Shown here: piece by piece, positions 42,041-54,200 of the stretch | How positions within the stretch are numbered: position 1 is the first letter of the stretch | How the letters are laid out: each line of letters opens with the position of its first letter | Assembly: GCF_037893015.1 (NCBI RefSeq) | Contig: NC_133666.1 | Span: 619,671,156 to 619,735,155 of the forward strand | From: Macrotis lagotis | Lineage: Eukaryota > Chordata > Mammalia > Peramelemorphia > Peramelidae | Direction of reading: 5' to 3' | Length of the DNA: 64,000 nucleotides | Notes under the pieces: model-generated | Told to the model about the DNA's origin: nothing | Database searches by the model: none | Seen by the model: only the letters and a program-made list of their open reading frames with translations | Made by a program: the position numbers and the translations under genes

Positions 42041-43280
42041 ACTACAATAGTCTCTGAAGAATTGAAGTTGAAGATCAACTGAATGGCAGTTGAGTAGTGT
42101 ATTGTGAGTATGAATAGATTGAACATTTTAGAAGGTATTCATTTCTCAGGTAAGGGTGGTGTAAAGGACGTGATCAGAAAAACTTTCGGGGAGGAGGCAG
42201 AAGATAATGTTGATAGACTGCAGGAGTAATGGCTAGCTCTGCTCATGTACTCCATTGTTAGTCACAGAGTGTCAAGAGAATTTAAAAAAAGGACCCCGAG
42301 CACATGGATTGTTATCAGCTTTATATAGAGAGGATATGGACAAGAATCACACTACTACCAGTAATCCTTTGGTAGTGAAGAGGACCACACCAACCAATCA
42401 AATAATTGGAGGTGAGTTGCACAATTATGGTTATTATAGTTGAGGGGTATGCTGTTCAAGGCATTTTACTAGAATAGTTCCACCCTATGATCTGATTGAT
42501 AGGAAACAGGACAATTGGAGATGGTCTTGCTGCTATGGAAGTCTATTGGCCTTGAATTGATTTCACATCCTCCCATATCAGTGAGGAACCACAGTGCACC
42601 ATCACCACTAGGCAAGCACCAACATGTGATACCTGAGACAGAATATGACAACCCATTGGATCCAAGTCTGTCTCTTAATGGATTAATTGTCAGTTTGACC
42701 TTTCCTCTCAGACCTTTGACTTTCCTTGCTTCTCTTCCTCCTATGACATCTGCCATCAGAATGTGACCGTTAGGTATCTCTTAATCTGTATCTCATTGCA
42801 TTAATTGTCACCATCTTTGAATTGTAACCTACTTACCAGTATAATCTAGTTGGCAATAGCTTAAACACTAGGACAATGTCAGCTTGCCATTCATAGGGCT
42901 ATACTACTCTTGCTGTTAGAAAACTCCCCTAGAGCTTGATCTCATTGGTCTTTGCTGGTACTGCAACGTTTTCCAAGGCTTGGGCCCTTCTCTCAGAGTG
43001 AACCTGTTTCAGAGGGGCCTTGCCCTTCACAAAGAAATGAGAATTCTCTCTGGGGATCCTGCCAGCTTCTCCAGGATTTATCGTGTTACCTCACTGGATG
43101 CCTGCCACTCCAAATTTGGGGATCTGAACCTGACTTCCCTTTCGATTGACTAAGGGCAACAGAGGCCAGTATGTTCTTCAGTATGGTGCTTGCCTATCTC
43201 TCAGGACCAACTGACCCATGTTCAACTGCTGTTCACATGGAACCCCTCTCCGCTTCTGAATGAATGGATGGATTGTAGTC
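42041..43280. other. Unassigned, no repeat recognised
   Basis: 1.2 kb, slightly GC-richer than its flanks, with several 60-95 codon open frames on both strands but no domain, splice pair or repeat word I can place. Confidence 0.4.
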
Positions 43281-43284
43281 TATG

Positions 43285-43592
43285 TTGTTAGATGCAGTAA
43301 TAGAGCACTGACTCTGGAATCAGGACAGTAGTTCAAATCCAGCCTCAGACACTTGACATTTACTAATTGTGTGACCTTGGGCAAGTCACTTAACCCTGAT
43401 TGCCTCTCATCCAGGACTGTCTTCAGTTGTCCTGATTCACATCTGGCCTCTGGACCCAGATGACTCTGGAGGAGAAAGTGAGACTGGTGACTTAGAAACC
43501 TCTCACTCAAATCCAATTCATGTAATTGTCATGGTTTAGCCTCCCTGATGTCATGGTTTTCTTCAAGAACGAAGGACAACAGTTATGCACAT
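43285..43592 (+). mobile_element. tRNA-headed SINE, long form
   Basis: Well-preserved: 'tgtgaccttgggcaagtcac', 'cctgattgcctctcatccag', 'ctctggaggagaaagtgaga', 'tgatgtcatggttttcttca', 'gaacgaaggacaacag'. Confidence 0.88.
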
Positions 43593-43765
43593 TGATGAGA
43601 TTGTAGATCCATTAGAATGTTGTAGTTGAAAACAGTGTTTCATGAACATTAATTTGTCAAAAGCATATGTAATGGTTTGGTTAGTGGGGAAGTTTTAAAG
43701 TTTTGGACATTATAACTCATTTCCCCATAAAATGAGATTACTTGTGGTTGCTTTTTTAAGGTATA
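43593..43765. other. Unassigned
   Basis: No feature recognised. Confidence 0.45.
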
Positions 43766-43769
43766 CTAG

Positions 43770-43985
43770 AACTAACACTTAGTGCTCTAAGGTTTGCAAA
43801 TTGTTTTACATATATTATCTCAATTGATCTTAACAACCCTGGGAGGTAGGTGCTATTATTCTCATCCCTAATTTCAAATGAGGAAACTGAGGTTCAGAAA
43901 TGTTAGGTTACTTGCTTGGAATCACACAACTAGTAAGCATCTTAGGAAGAATTGAAATTCAGGTATGCCAGACACTCAATTCTAG
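43770..43985 (-). mobile_element. MIR SINE
   Basis: 'gctctaaggtttgcaaattg', 'ccctgggaggtaggtgctat', 'aatgaggaaactgaggttca'. Confidence 0.85.
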
Positions 43986-44029
43986 CTTTCTTGCAAAAAC
44001 TTATTTTATTTTATGTGACTTAACTATAA

Positions 44030-45690
44030 TAGTTACCCTTCTCTATATACTTCAACTCTGATAGCAGTTAGTCATTTTATAAGTTAAATAGCCTTTTGTT
44101 GGGTAGTTTCAGTACACAAGCATATTTTTTAATATCTTCCTATCTATTGACTCCTTCCTTGCTCCTTACAAATTCTCCCAGCTCTCCTGCATCCTTAAAA
44201 AACTTTCGCTTTCTATTTCTTTTCAAGCTATCATACTATATCCTTGTTTGTTTTCACAACTGAATTTCCCCAAAATGCCCTCTTACACTCTTTGATTTCA
44301 TTTTCTTTCATCTTACTGCTCAGTGTCTTATAACCTGGCTTTAACAACTGAAACTGCTCTCTCCAAAGATATCACTGGTCTTGCAATTTCCAAATCTGAT
44401 GACCTTTTCTGAATTCTCATCCTTTTTGAACATTTTGCTGTACATATAACTGTTGGACACTCTCTTCAATCCACCTACCTATTTTCCTTCTCCTCTTCAG
44501 TTTCCCTTACTGATCATCCTCCCTTGAAATATGGAAATATCTGTACTTCAGGTTAAGATGCATTGTATTATTGCTTGGTGATTTCATCAGCTTCTATAGG
44601 TTCAATTACAATCTCTTCCAGATCCAGATAGCCCTAATACCTTTTCTGAACTCTAGATCCCCTTTACCTGTTGCCTCTTGGTCATTGTGAACTGAATATC
44701 ATAGTCATCTCAAACTTAATATATTATTTTTCTCTCTAAGCTCATTCTTCTCACAGACTTAGCTATTTCTGTAGAGTCACTGTTAAAAATCCTTCCATTT
44801 ACCCAGATTCATAACCTCGAGTCATCCTTGGTGTATCACCTTTACTCCATAGTCACTTTCCAGGGTGGCTAGGTGGCGCAGTGGAAGGAGCACTGGCCTT
44901 GGAGTCAGGAGTACCTGAGTTCAAATTTGGCCTCAGACACTTAAGCTGTGTGGCCTCGGGCAAGCCACTTAACCCCATTGCCTTGCAAAAGTGTAGTCAC
45001 TTTACAGTTGATAATATTTTGTCAATATGTCTTCTATCTGTATCCTTTTCTCAATAAACGTGGACTCAGTCAAGCTATTATCCCATCTTAACTGTATTAT
45101 TGCAGAAGGCTGTCAAATGGTCTCTTTGCCTCAAGTTCCACTTTAATTTATTTTCCACACAGTTGCCAAAGTGAAATTTCAAAAAAACAGATGTGGCCAT
45201 GTCACAAATCCTGCTCAGTAAATTCCAGTGACACCCTAATATCTCCATGATCAAATATAGTGGTTTTTTTTGGGGGGGGGTCATTTATAGCTCTTTTAGC
45301 CTGGTTCCACCCTCCCTTTTCAGACCTTATTATAAATTATTTCCCAAACAGGTCTCTTTGTTCCTAACATGTGAAATGCCAACTCCAATCACTGCCTTTT
45401 TAAAGGTTAGATGCACACCAGCCTTACCTCTATGAGCTCTTTTGAACTCCAAACTTCCATCAAAACTCAGATCACATGCTGCCTCCTATGTGAAGCCTTT
45501 CCTGCTCTTTCCATATACTTAGTATCTGCTTCCATCCCCACAAATTATCTTTGTATGTACTTTATATATGTACATGTTATTCTCCCTGATAGAATGTAAA
45601 CTCTTTGTGACCAGGAATTATTTTATTCCTGTTTTTGTATCTCTAGCATTTATAGTTCCTGGAACATAGTAATGCTTTATAAATTTAAAA
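44030..45690 (+). mobile_element. Long L2 LINE copy (RT region to 3' end)
   Basis: Collinear L2 landmarks: 'gaaactgctctctccaaaga' (44350), 'ttggtgatttcatcagcttc' (44575), 'ttcataacctcgagtcatcc' (44808), 'gatgtggccatgtcacaaat' (45190), 'ctcctatgtgaagcctttcc' (45483), then the end 'atagaatgtaaactctttgt' and 'cctggaacatagtaatgctt'. About 1.5 kb without the nested SINE, the longest L2 here. Frames are fully broken. Confidence 0.85.
44864..44993 (+). mobile_element. WSINE-type SINE nested in L2
   Basis: Flanked by 'tagtcactttccag' (44850-44863) and 'tagtcactttacag' (44994-45007). A short core deletion is present ('cacttaagctgtgtgg'). Confidence 0.93.
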
Positions 45691-45986
45691 AAAAAATTTT
45701 CTTTTGATGGAAGATCTGACAAATTTTGGTAACTGGATGTGAAGTTTCACATTCAGTGGTGGTTGGAAGATTGATGAATATTATCAGGAATCGGGAGTCA
45801 GTCTGACTTCTGGGAGCCAGGAAAATGTTAAGTTTGGTTTTAAATATAAATATAAAAAAGTTTGAAATATAAAGGAATAGGGCTTAAAAACCAAAACATT
45901 CTCATTCTCCCCCCCACCCCCATCTTCCTCCCTTCCTAGAAGTTCCTAGAGACCAAATCCAAGAAAGAAGCTATTAGGAAAACCTA
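45691..45986. other. Unassigned
   Basis: No feature recognised. Confidence 0.45.
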
Positions 45987-46149
45987 GGGGGTCAGCTAGG
46001 TGGCGCAGTGGATAGAGCACTGGCCTTGGAGTCAGGAGTACCTGAGTTCAAATCTGGTCTCAGACACTTAACAATGATTACCTAGCTGTGTGGCCTTGGG
46101 CAAGCCATTTAACCTCATTGCCTTGCAAAAAAGCCTAAAAAAAAAAAAA
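45987..46149 (+). mobile_element. WSINE-type SINE
   Basis: Full copy with poly-A, flanked by 'gaaaaccta' (45978-45986 and 46150-46158). Confidence 0.93.
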
Positions 46150-46194
46150 GAAAACCTATGACTTGAGTTGTTAATATACAGTTGTGAGTAACAG

Positions 46195-46378
46195 TGAGCA
46201 GTTGGGTGGTGCAATGAATAGGGCCAGAAGTCAACAAAACCCTGGGCAAGTCACTAACCCTGTTTGCCTCATATGTAAAATGAATCAAAGAAGGAAATGG
46301 AAAACCGCTCCAGTATCTTTGCCAAGAAAACCCCATATTTGGTCATGAAGAGCATGAAACAAGTGAACGACTGCTGGA
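46195..46378 (+). mobile_element. MAR1-like SINE
   Basis: 'gcagttgggtggtgcaatga', 'gaaggaaatggaaaaccgct', 'gtatctttgccaagaaaacc', 'tggtcatgaagagcatgaaa'. Confidence 0.85.
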
Positions 46379-46855
46379 CTTTCCAATTTTTTTTTCCTTA
46401 TTCCTTTTGAGATACTTCACCTTTTGTTAGTCCAGATGAGCTTCCAAGCTCATTGGTTTAAAAAAAAAGTTTTATGTAAAATTAATATTATGTATCAATG
46501 CAAAATACCAAACTTGATTGGTAAATACTTAATCTTAATGTGTAAAGTACCATAACCAATTTTCTGTCTATTCTATGTCCTCATCACTTATTTTGTTGAC
46601 TCTTTACTTTTATTCTTGCCATCTCTGGTCACAGATAGAGTGTAATCCATTTTTCTAATTCTCTTAATTTTTCTTTACATTATTACATAAATGTCTTTCA
46701 AGATTCTTTTATATTTCTCCTACTTATTCTTTTTAATTGCATCATAACTTTCTATCACATAATACAACCCTGGACCATTGGGACGGTTATGTTGTTTTAG
46801 TTTTTTGCAATAATGTGTAATGCTTTTATGAGTATCTTTGAACAACTAACTTTAG
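46379..46855. other. Unassigned
   Basis: No feature recognised. Confidence 0.45.
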
Positions 46856-46857
46856 TA

Positions 46858-47100
46858 TAGCATTTTAGGGTTGTGAAGTGCTTTATTCATACTATCTTAT
46901 TTGATCCTTACAATAACCCAGTGTGGTAGTTGCTGCTGTCCCCATTTAACAGATGAGAGAACTGAGTCTGAGAGGTTTGAGAGGCTGAGACTTGCCCAGA
47001 GTCATTTAATAGTAAGTGGCTATAGCAACTTTCTAGAATTGAAGCAGGCAGGATTTGAATTCAGGTCTTCCTGACCAGTATTCTGTTCAATAGACTAGCT
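46858..47100 (-). mobile_element. MIR SINE
   Basis: 'tagggttgtgaagtgcttta', 'catttaacagatgagagaac', 'atttgaattcaggtcttcct'. Confidence 0.82.
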
Positions 47101-47196
47101 TGCTGTCAATAAAGAAGGTTTAAGAAACCTTGACATTTTTAGGGTCTATTTCTGAAAATGAAGTTATTGGATCAAAGTGTGTGATTATTTTAATTA

Positions 47197-47340
47197 ATTT
47201 TTTTTTTAATTTAAGGCAGTGGGATCAAATGACTTGCCTAAAGTCACACAGCAATTATTAAGTGTCTGAGGATGGATTTGAACTCAGATCCTCCTGACTC
47301 CAGGGCCAGTGCTCTATCCACTGTGCCACCTAGCTGCCCC
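47197..47340 (-). mobile_element. WSINE-type SINE
   Basis: Reverse copy flanked by 'tattttaatta' (47186-47196 and 47341-47351). Confidence 0.92.
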
Positions 47341-47504
47341 TATTTTAATTATTTTTCTTGTGTATTGCTAGATTTTTTTTATCATAATTAAATAGCATTA
47401 ATGTATTCAAATAGTTTAGATATTATTTCATACTATTGGCTACATAATGAATAACTTAAAAAACATTTATTAAGTACCTTCTGTTTGCACAGAATTCTCC
47501 TGAT

Positions 47505-47725
47505 TATTGAGAGTTGTTATTTGTCCTTTGTTCTTGAAGAGGACTATGACATTAGGGTTGTGGTGTCATGACATGCAAGTGAATTGGATTTAAATGAGGG
47601 AGGGCTGTGTAAAGTCACCAACCTGACTTCTCTTTTGGCTCCATCTGGGTTCAGTGGCCAGAGATGAGTCAGGATGACTGGAGATGGCCCTGGATGCAGT
47701 GGCAGACCTTGACCTTTTTAAGGTA
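47505..47725 (-). mobile_element. tRNA-headed SINE (reverse, 3' part)
   Basis: 'cctttgttcttgaagaggac', 'gtgtcatgacatgcaagtga', 'caggatgactggagatggcc'. Confidence 0.8.
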
Positions 47726-48440
47726 AGGTCTTAACAGGTCTCTCAGTTTGAGTGAGACAACGCCAATTCAGTGATCTAGGCTAGGTAAGAAAGAAATGAA
47801 AAAAAGAATGGCCTCTTTTACCTTATTTAAAAAAAAATCAGTCTGAGAGGGGAAGACCTTCTTGGTTTCTGATCATAACAAAAACAATTGCTATTTACTT
47901 CACTGAGTAAATCTTAAACCAAATAGTGACCCCAAGTAGGGCTTGACTGGGATCTGTTGTTGACCACTTATTGAGAGCCAGAATGATTTGAGGCTGGTAA
48001 GAAGTAGAGAGGCAAAAATGGAAGAGTTCTTCCCATCAGGGAAGTTGGTTATTGGAAAGTTGTCAGATACAGCATGAGGAAGGGAGAAAACAACTTTGAG
48101 AGATTAAATTAAACTTGAGTAATTAGTAGATACACCTAATCTAAGGCTTTAAAAGCTTAGCATTCTGAGAGAAGTGAGGCAGGCCGGGCTTGGAGGACAG
48201 TATTCAAATGAGGAGATGGGAGATTTGAAATTTAGTTCGGGGAACGGTTTTATAGTTTTGATGCAGTGAAGGGAGAGAATTAATGTAAGTTGTAGTCAGG
48301 TTATGGAGGATTTTAAGGGTGACAAACGACTTTGAAGATTTTTCAGAAGGGGTATATAACATGGCCAGACTGCTTTGGGGAAGATTATTCTAAGCATTTG
48401 TAGATTTCCATTAGTTATGAATAGTAGATCAGATAGATTG
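47726..48440. repeat. Mostly unassigned, possible ancient repeat
   Basis: 48230-48380 ('ttttaagggtgacaaacgac') resembles the distal part of an old interspersed repeat. No gene seen. Confidence 0.4.
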
Positions 48441-48480
48441 GGGGTGTGTGTATTTGGGGTGGTGTGTGTGTGTGTGTGTA
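48441..48480. repeat. (TG)n imperfect microsatellite
   Basis: TG runs split by 'tatttggggtgg'. Confidence 0.9.
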
Positions 48481-49296
48481 AGAGTGAATTCAAAAGTCAT
48501 TTAAAAAAGTGTGCTCAAGCAAAGGGAGGAGTATTATTGTCCCATTTCTGATTATGAAAGCATTCCTTACAGGAAATGGACTTTTAAAAGCCCCATGAAT
48601 TATGGAAGGGTATATATAGTTTTTTCTCTTGAAAAGATTCTTTACAGGAAATACTTTGCAAGCAGTATTTTCATAAAAGATACCTGTTGAATGAAATTAA
48701 CATAGGAACCCGGTGTGTCGGTTGATGCAACTATTTTAGATACTTGAAGTGTTTCTTTATCATTTTTTTCTATATTTTTGTTATCAGTGTTTGTTGGCAT
48801 TCCACAGACTTTTCGGATTCTGAAATAAAAATTTTCTACCTATAAGGATTAGGTGCATCATATGAAACATCTGCTTAAACCTTTTATACTTTTGTTGTAA
48901 ATAAGAGGAAATTTTCCTACATTTATTTCTATTGGGTCTTTGCCTTTTTTTTTTTGTCTTTTCTTTTTGGAGGATCAGTAGAATTCATCAAATATTTTCC
49001 AACCTTGTGAATAATAAAATAAATATTTACCCTTGTATATAATTTCTACTATTTTGATAATTTTATTCTTCTGGTTTTTCACATTTTAAGAATTTATACT
49101 TTGATATATAAGAATAATTTAAGAATTTATATTATTTATCATAATCGTATAGCTTTGTTGCATCCTTCTTGATAAAATACCTGAGACTCTGCTGAAGATA
49201 TTTTAAAACTAAATTAAAAATATCCTATATAGTAACTTATCCAATAGTGAACTTTTAGGTAGTGAATTTAATGACATTTCAATGTGTTAAACAGAG
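48481..49296. other. Unassigned intronic-type sequence
   Basis: AT-rich with T runs near 48945. No repeat recognised. Confidence 0.45.
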
Positions 49297-49373
49297 AGAA
49301 AAAAAGTCATCTGATTCCAGTAATCATGATGAATTCAGCATTCAAATTCCTTCAAGAGCTGACATTCCAAAAG
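49297..49373 (+). CDS. Candidate internal coding exon (unproven)
   Basis: Between an AG ('gttaaacagag') and a donor 'CCAAAAG/gtaataa' lie 77 bases open in the phase demanded by the 11-base exon at 35754. Joined, the start would read M-A-E-R, then 'EKKSSDSSNHDEFSIQIPSR' and 'ADIPK'. The peptide is hydrophilic and Ser/Asp-rich, unlike the repeat debris around it, and no repeat is recognised here. Against it: the pyrimidine tract is poor, the frame stays open past the donor to 49468, and I cannot match it to a known protein. Confidence 0.25.
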
Positions 49374-49951
49374 GTAATAAACAAATGAACAAAATGGTTC
49401 TTATTGGATCCAAGTTAACCACAAAGAGACTAAGAGCCACAATTAATGAACGTAAAGATTGTTCTTAGCAATGGGCTGCTGTTTCTCACGAAGTGTGAGG
49501 ATACTTGCAACAGCTAAATATTATCAGACTTTGATCTGACTCAACTGCATGAATATTCTACAATCTGTCATTGAGATAAGTTTAGTTTCTATTTTTCAGA
49601 TTTATTTAGTGAGTCAATGCTCTGAGAAACTGAGAAATGTATAAATGCTGAGGGCCTACAAGTAAAAGGAAATGCTTACTGATCCATTACATTTGTTTAA
49701 TTAGAAAGATTCACTGGACCTATTGATCTTTGTGGCACTTTCAGTGGAATAAAACCTACCAATAAAAAGTATATGAAGTGTGCATTTTCAGGGTATCTTG
49801 TTCAATAAAACTATTCCATATAATCAGTTTCTAAATGAGGAGGTACCTCCACTTTGTCTTGAAAACTTAAAGAAAGCAAAATCTACCTGAGGGTAAGTTT
49901 TATTTAGCATCCTCACTGTGGAATTCTTTTTATTTAAAGTATTTATTTCTG
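49374..49951. other. Unassigned
   Basis: No repeat or gene recognised. Confidence 0.45.
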
Positions 49952-49969
49952 ATATATATATATATATAT

Positions 49970-50043
<74 letters not shown>
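49952..50043. repeat. (TA)n microsatellite
   Basis: About 45 units with a single G interruption at 49971. Confidence 0.98.
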
Positions 50044-50044
<1 letters not shown>

Positions 50045-50390
50045 GGTTCATGAGCAATTGTTGCTTTGCAAAACATGCTGTAGATTATTCACTATCTGCT
50101 AAATCAACCAGACAGATTTGGGTTGGCAGTATGCAATGAAAACAAATACTTGTCCAACAAATTTCTTAACTTGATAAAAGACGCTACTTTAAACACTGAA
50201 ACCAGTGTACCTACCTACAGATATAGTACTGAAGCTCATGAAACCACTATTCAACAAAGGATACATTATAACTTGTGGCAATTTTATTTAACATTCTTTG
50301 ATCTTTACTTTGGTCTTACTTCAGACTTCCTCATTCAATGAAAACTTTCTACAGAGTTACTGGTGATAATTTCCAAATCTCTTTTTTCTT
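50044..50390. other. Unassigned
   Basis: An open stretch at 50123-50341 has no recognisable domain. Confidence 0.45.
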
Positions 50391-50394
50391 TCTT

Positions 50395-50775
50395 GATCTC
50401 CCCCCCCCCCCCTTTTTAAAATCTCTAACTGCCTATCAGATATCATGAATGTCATATTACTGTGGCAGGGCACCATTCTTCTTCCAGTTAGCCATGTTTG
50501 AAGCCTTGGTGTCATCCTCAACTCGTCTTCATTTCCCAGATCCAATCTGTTTTCAAGGTCTGTCAATTTTTCATTTGTAACACTTCTCATGTATATATGT
50601 CCCACTCTTTTCTGACAATACTACCAGACTGTTGTAGTAGTCTATTACTCTCTCGACCACAGGTCTCTCCCTATCATAGCTATCTTTTAAAATTCAGCTC
50701 TCAAATTAATCTTCCTAAAGCCTCAGGTCTGACCATGTCAACTTCCCTGACTCAGAATGATGGAACTAGATCCCA
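50395..50775 (+). mobile_element. L2 LINE fragment (after RT)
   Basis: 'ctctaactgcctatcagata', 'tgaagccttggtgtcatcct', 'ctaaagcctcaggtctgacc'. Collinear with the 44.0-45.7 kb copy. Confidence 0.8.
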
Positions 50776-50867
50776 GTTGTATACTTCATTTGCAGAAAAC
50801 CTGTTAATGGCAAATATGTGTCAAATAAGTTTGCAAAATGTGATTCCTGTATAAGTGATTTTAAGGA

Positions 50868-50879
50868 AATATATATATA

Positions 50880-50936
<57 letters not shown>
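50868..50936. repeat. (TA)n microsatellite
   Basis: About 33 units abutting the poly-T side of a SINE. Confidence 0.97.
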
Positions 50937-50938
<2 letters not shown>

Positions 50939-51085
50939 GGTTTTTGCAAGGCAAACGGGGTTAAAGTGGCTTACCCAAGGCCACACAGCTAGGTAATTAC
51001 TAAGTGTCTGGGACTGGATTTGAACCCAGGTACTCCTGACTCCAGGGCTGGTGCTTTATCCACTAGGCCACCTAGCCACCCCAAT
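50937..51085 (-). mobile_element. WSINE-type SINE
   Basis: 'aggtttttgcaaggcaaacg' to 'aggccacctagccacccc'. Confidence 0.92.
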
Positions 51086-52635
51086 GTTTTACTTTAAATG
51101 CAGATTATAAGCAGATGTAATTTTATTTTGAAATACAGATTTTCCTCTTGCTTACATAATAAAAAATGAATTGTGTAAATTGATGCAACTTAGTCTTTCA
51201 AGGTAGTCTTAAATTTTGGTCCTGGTTCTACAACTCCTAGTGTTTGGAATTTCCTCATTTTGAGACATTTCTTGAGACTTATTTAAATTAACAAAATACC
51301 TTTTGACTGATCTGAAGTTGTTTTTTCAATGGTGTGGTGATTTCCTAGGGTAATACAGATTTTCAGCTATCCTGCAGTTTATAGTCAGAGAGATGCCTGG
51401 GTCTCTGAGAGGTTAAATGCTTTCCTAGGGGCACATAACAGAGGCCATTTTCATTTCACAAAGTTAAGCTATCTCTCATTGCTTGAATGTGAATACTTTT
51501 TATTTGTAAGGCACTTGTGGGGAAGCACAAAAGAAATTACTTATTTTCTACTCTCAGAAAGTTTACAGTCTAGTTGAGGAACAAGAACACATAAGAAACA
51601 ACTAAAGAACACTTTATGTTGAACCCTATAGGTGAAATTAACATAGAACAAATTGAGCTCATAAGTCCTATGAGAGAAATTATTGGCCAAATGGGATGTT
51701 TCAGGGTCTTCAGTACTTAATTCAGAACCATGATGTAGAATTTTTCAGTTGTTTTTATTGAAGTATTTAAAATAAGATGTATTTTTTTCCCTTTTGGAAT
51801 TCTTATTTTCTCCGATTTTAGTAGTTTTAATTATTAAATTATTAACTTGAAGGGAGTGTTGTACATTTTAGGATTTCCTTGTGCTTTTTTTTCCCCTAAA
51901 GGAGAATGTACTGCTAATTACAATGACATTTTGTCTGTTAATATTATTTAATCATTTACTGCCAAGTATTTTAACTAGCTACATGTCAGTTTTTAAAAAG
52001 GATGAATTGTCTTGAAGTTTTAGGTTTTTGATCTTGGGTCTTACTTCAGACCTGAAGTTTTTAGGTTTTTTGCTTATAGATGAATATTTCATAAAATATG
52101 GCACATAAAACCAGAAGTGAAATGTAAGAATGGCAGCAATTACTCAGTTTGGGTTTTTAGAGGTCTTGGAGAATGCAGAAGTACTGTGCTGAAATACTAT
52201 GGACCATATTAAAAAAAATAAGGAAATTCCCTGACTTCAGGAAGCTTTCAGTACATAGAATAAAGGTGTACTTCCTGTAATTTTCGGAGTATTTTAGATT
52301 TTTTTTTTGTGGGGAGGTGGCAGAGGTTGAAAGAATAACAACCTCTTTCTTTTGACTTGGGGTCCAGTGATGAGAACATTGGAAAGAAGACTATTTACTG
52401 TTAGGAATACGAATCTATGTTGGCTTATGAATCCATGTTGGCTTGTGACTTTTGTGAGAGCAGAAAGAGGCAGAGGGGGGAGTAAATGAGCGGAAGGATC
52501 AGGAGAAAGGATGTGGAGGGTAGAGATAGTTTGAAGGGTTTTTAAAATTTGAGGGAGGCACTTGAGATTGAAATGGGGGAGGACATTTGGGAGGATTTGA
52601 GAAGTGAAGAAAAGGAAAGGAGCTGGAGCTTAGAG
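51086..52635. other. Unassigned intronic-type sequence
   Basis: About 1.5 kb. 51510-51620 may be the old repeat head ('actctcagaaagtttacagt'). Otherwise AT-rich with nothing recognised. Confidence 0.45.
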
Positions 52636-52639
52636 TGTT

Positions 52640-52805
52640 TAATAGAACTAGTGAGAAAGAGAGGAAATTGGCATTTAAGAGCTTACTGGTGCCAGGCACT
52701 GTGCTATACAACACCTGGGAGTAATGCTGTAATTATCCCCATTTTATATTTGAGGAAACAGACCCAGCAGTTCATACATTTTACCACCTGTCTACCTTAC
52801 TTCTA
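52640..52805 (-). mobile_element. MIR SINE
   Basis: 'ggtgccaggcactgtgctat', 'attatccccattttatattt', 'gaggaaacagacccagcag'. Confidence 0.78.
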
Positions 52806-52849
52806 GGTAAGGAAGACTAGGAAAAGGCAAGAGAAAGAAATAAGCAAAG

Positions 52850-53180
52850 AGAAAAAGATTGAGTTAAAGATCCTCTATGGCTTAACTTCAGGGTAACCAG
52901 CTGCAAAAATGAGTCCTCTGGTGATTCATGAGGGCACAAATTATACTGCCAGAAGAAATCTAGAAAGCACAGCTAAAGACTCATGCCTTTAATTGAAGAC
53001 CTTGTACTCATAGGTGATAATCTTATCATCAGGCACAATTGAAGGCAAGGACTACAAAAGAGAGAAGCAGATTTGGGAAATGAATAATTACTTAAGAAGA
53101 TGGTATCTGAGAATAGGATTTATATTTCTGGATGATAGTTTATAATATACAAAAGACAGGTCTTGGTCAGACCATGTAAC
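52850..53180. repeat. Unnamed interspersed repeat 'Y', copy B
   Basis: 'ctggtgattcatgagggcac', 'aaatctagaaagcacagcta', 'ctgagaataggatttatatt', 'tctggatgatagtttataat', collinear with 24106-24430. Confidence 0.65.
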
Positions 53181-53239
53181 AGAGGCTGTTAAAAATAAAT
53201 TGACATGTAATTACAATTAAAGGTTTGGAATAAAGGGAA

Positions 53240-53420
53240 AAACTACTCACATAAACCCACCAACCCAGACATGGTAGAACACAGATTCTTTAACCCTTTT
53301 GTGTCATAGAACTCTTTGTCAGTCTGATAAAACCTGTTGACTGATCATAATAATATATAAAAATGCATAGGATTACAAAGGAAGCTAAAGGTTGTTGAAA
53401 ATAAAGATGTTACTATTTCC
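53240..53420. repeat. Ancient interspersed repeat (not named)
   Basis: 'ttctttaacccttttgtgtc', 'ttgtcagtctgataaaacct', 'gcataggattacaaaggaag' is a familiar mammal-wide repeat phrase. A second piece of the same type may lie at 53900-54150 ('gtttatgtaggttataaaaa'). Confidence 0.55.
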
Positions 53421-54200
53421 TGTCCAGGTGCACAAACCCCATGAAATCTATACATGGACCCGAGTTTAAGGATATTAACTATAGAGAGTAGCAAGAGTGT
53501 CTGAAAAATAGTGGCATATATGCTGAGAAATTCACAGGAGACAAAATCCTAGAACGTGAATAACAAGACCTGTAAAACCTCAAATATAGAAGTACTCAAA
53601 ATAAGTCTAATAAGCAAGATGAAACAAACACTACTGCAAAAATGCAATTTTATCTTCTTGATTTCCTTCAGACTTTTTTGGGTAAGAAGCATGATCGGTA
53701 AAACAGCTCCATGAGGACATTTATTTAAAAATTAAAATATAGGAAAAAAGGAGATTAAGTGGAGTAGCATTGTACATTAGAAACATACCATGTTCACATA
53801 TTTTTATCTTCACATTTACATATCCAAAGAAATGTAGGAACCAAATGATGGAAGCAGGTTGGAAAACATTTGGGTACAGATCAATGGAAGTAGTGACAGA
53901 AGTGATAGTTCCATCAGGGCATATTAAAGACCAAGAATTTCCAAACTTTTTGATTTCAAGGCCCTTATTACACTCTAATTGAAGATTCCAAAGAGTTTTT
54001 GTTTATGTAGGTTATAAAAACATGTTGACTGTAATCATTAGAAATAAAATGTAAGGTTTCAAAATTTTATTTATTGATTCACTTAAAATAACAATAAATC
54101 CATTATATGTTTACACATATAACATTTTTAAAGAAAAAGAACTTTTCCAAAACAAGGGAGAAGAGTGGGATTATTTTACATGGTTTTGAAAGCCTCTTTA
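53421..54200. other. Unassigned, with old-repeat text at 53900-54150
   Basis: 53900-54150 includes 'aaataacaataaatccatta' and reads as an old repeat. The rest is unassigned. Confidence 0.45.

Noticed and set aside
49824-50057. Ile/Tyr-repeat frame over the (TA)n tract
   Set aside because: Translation of a microsatellite.
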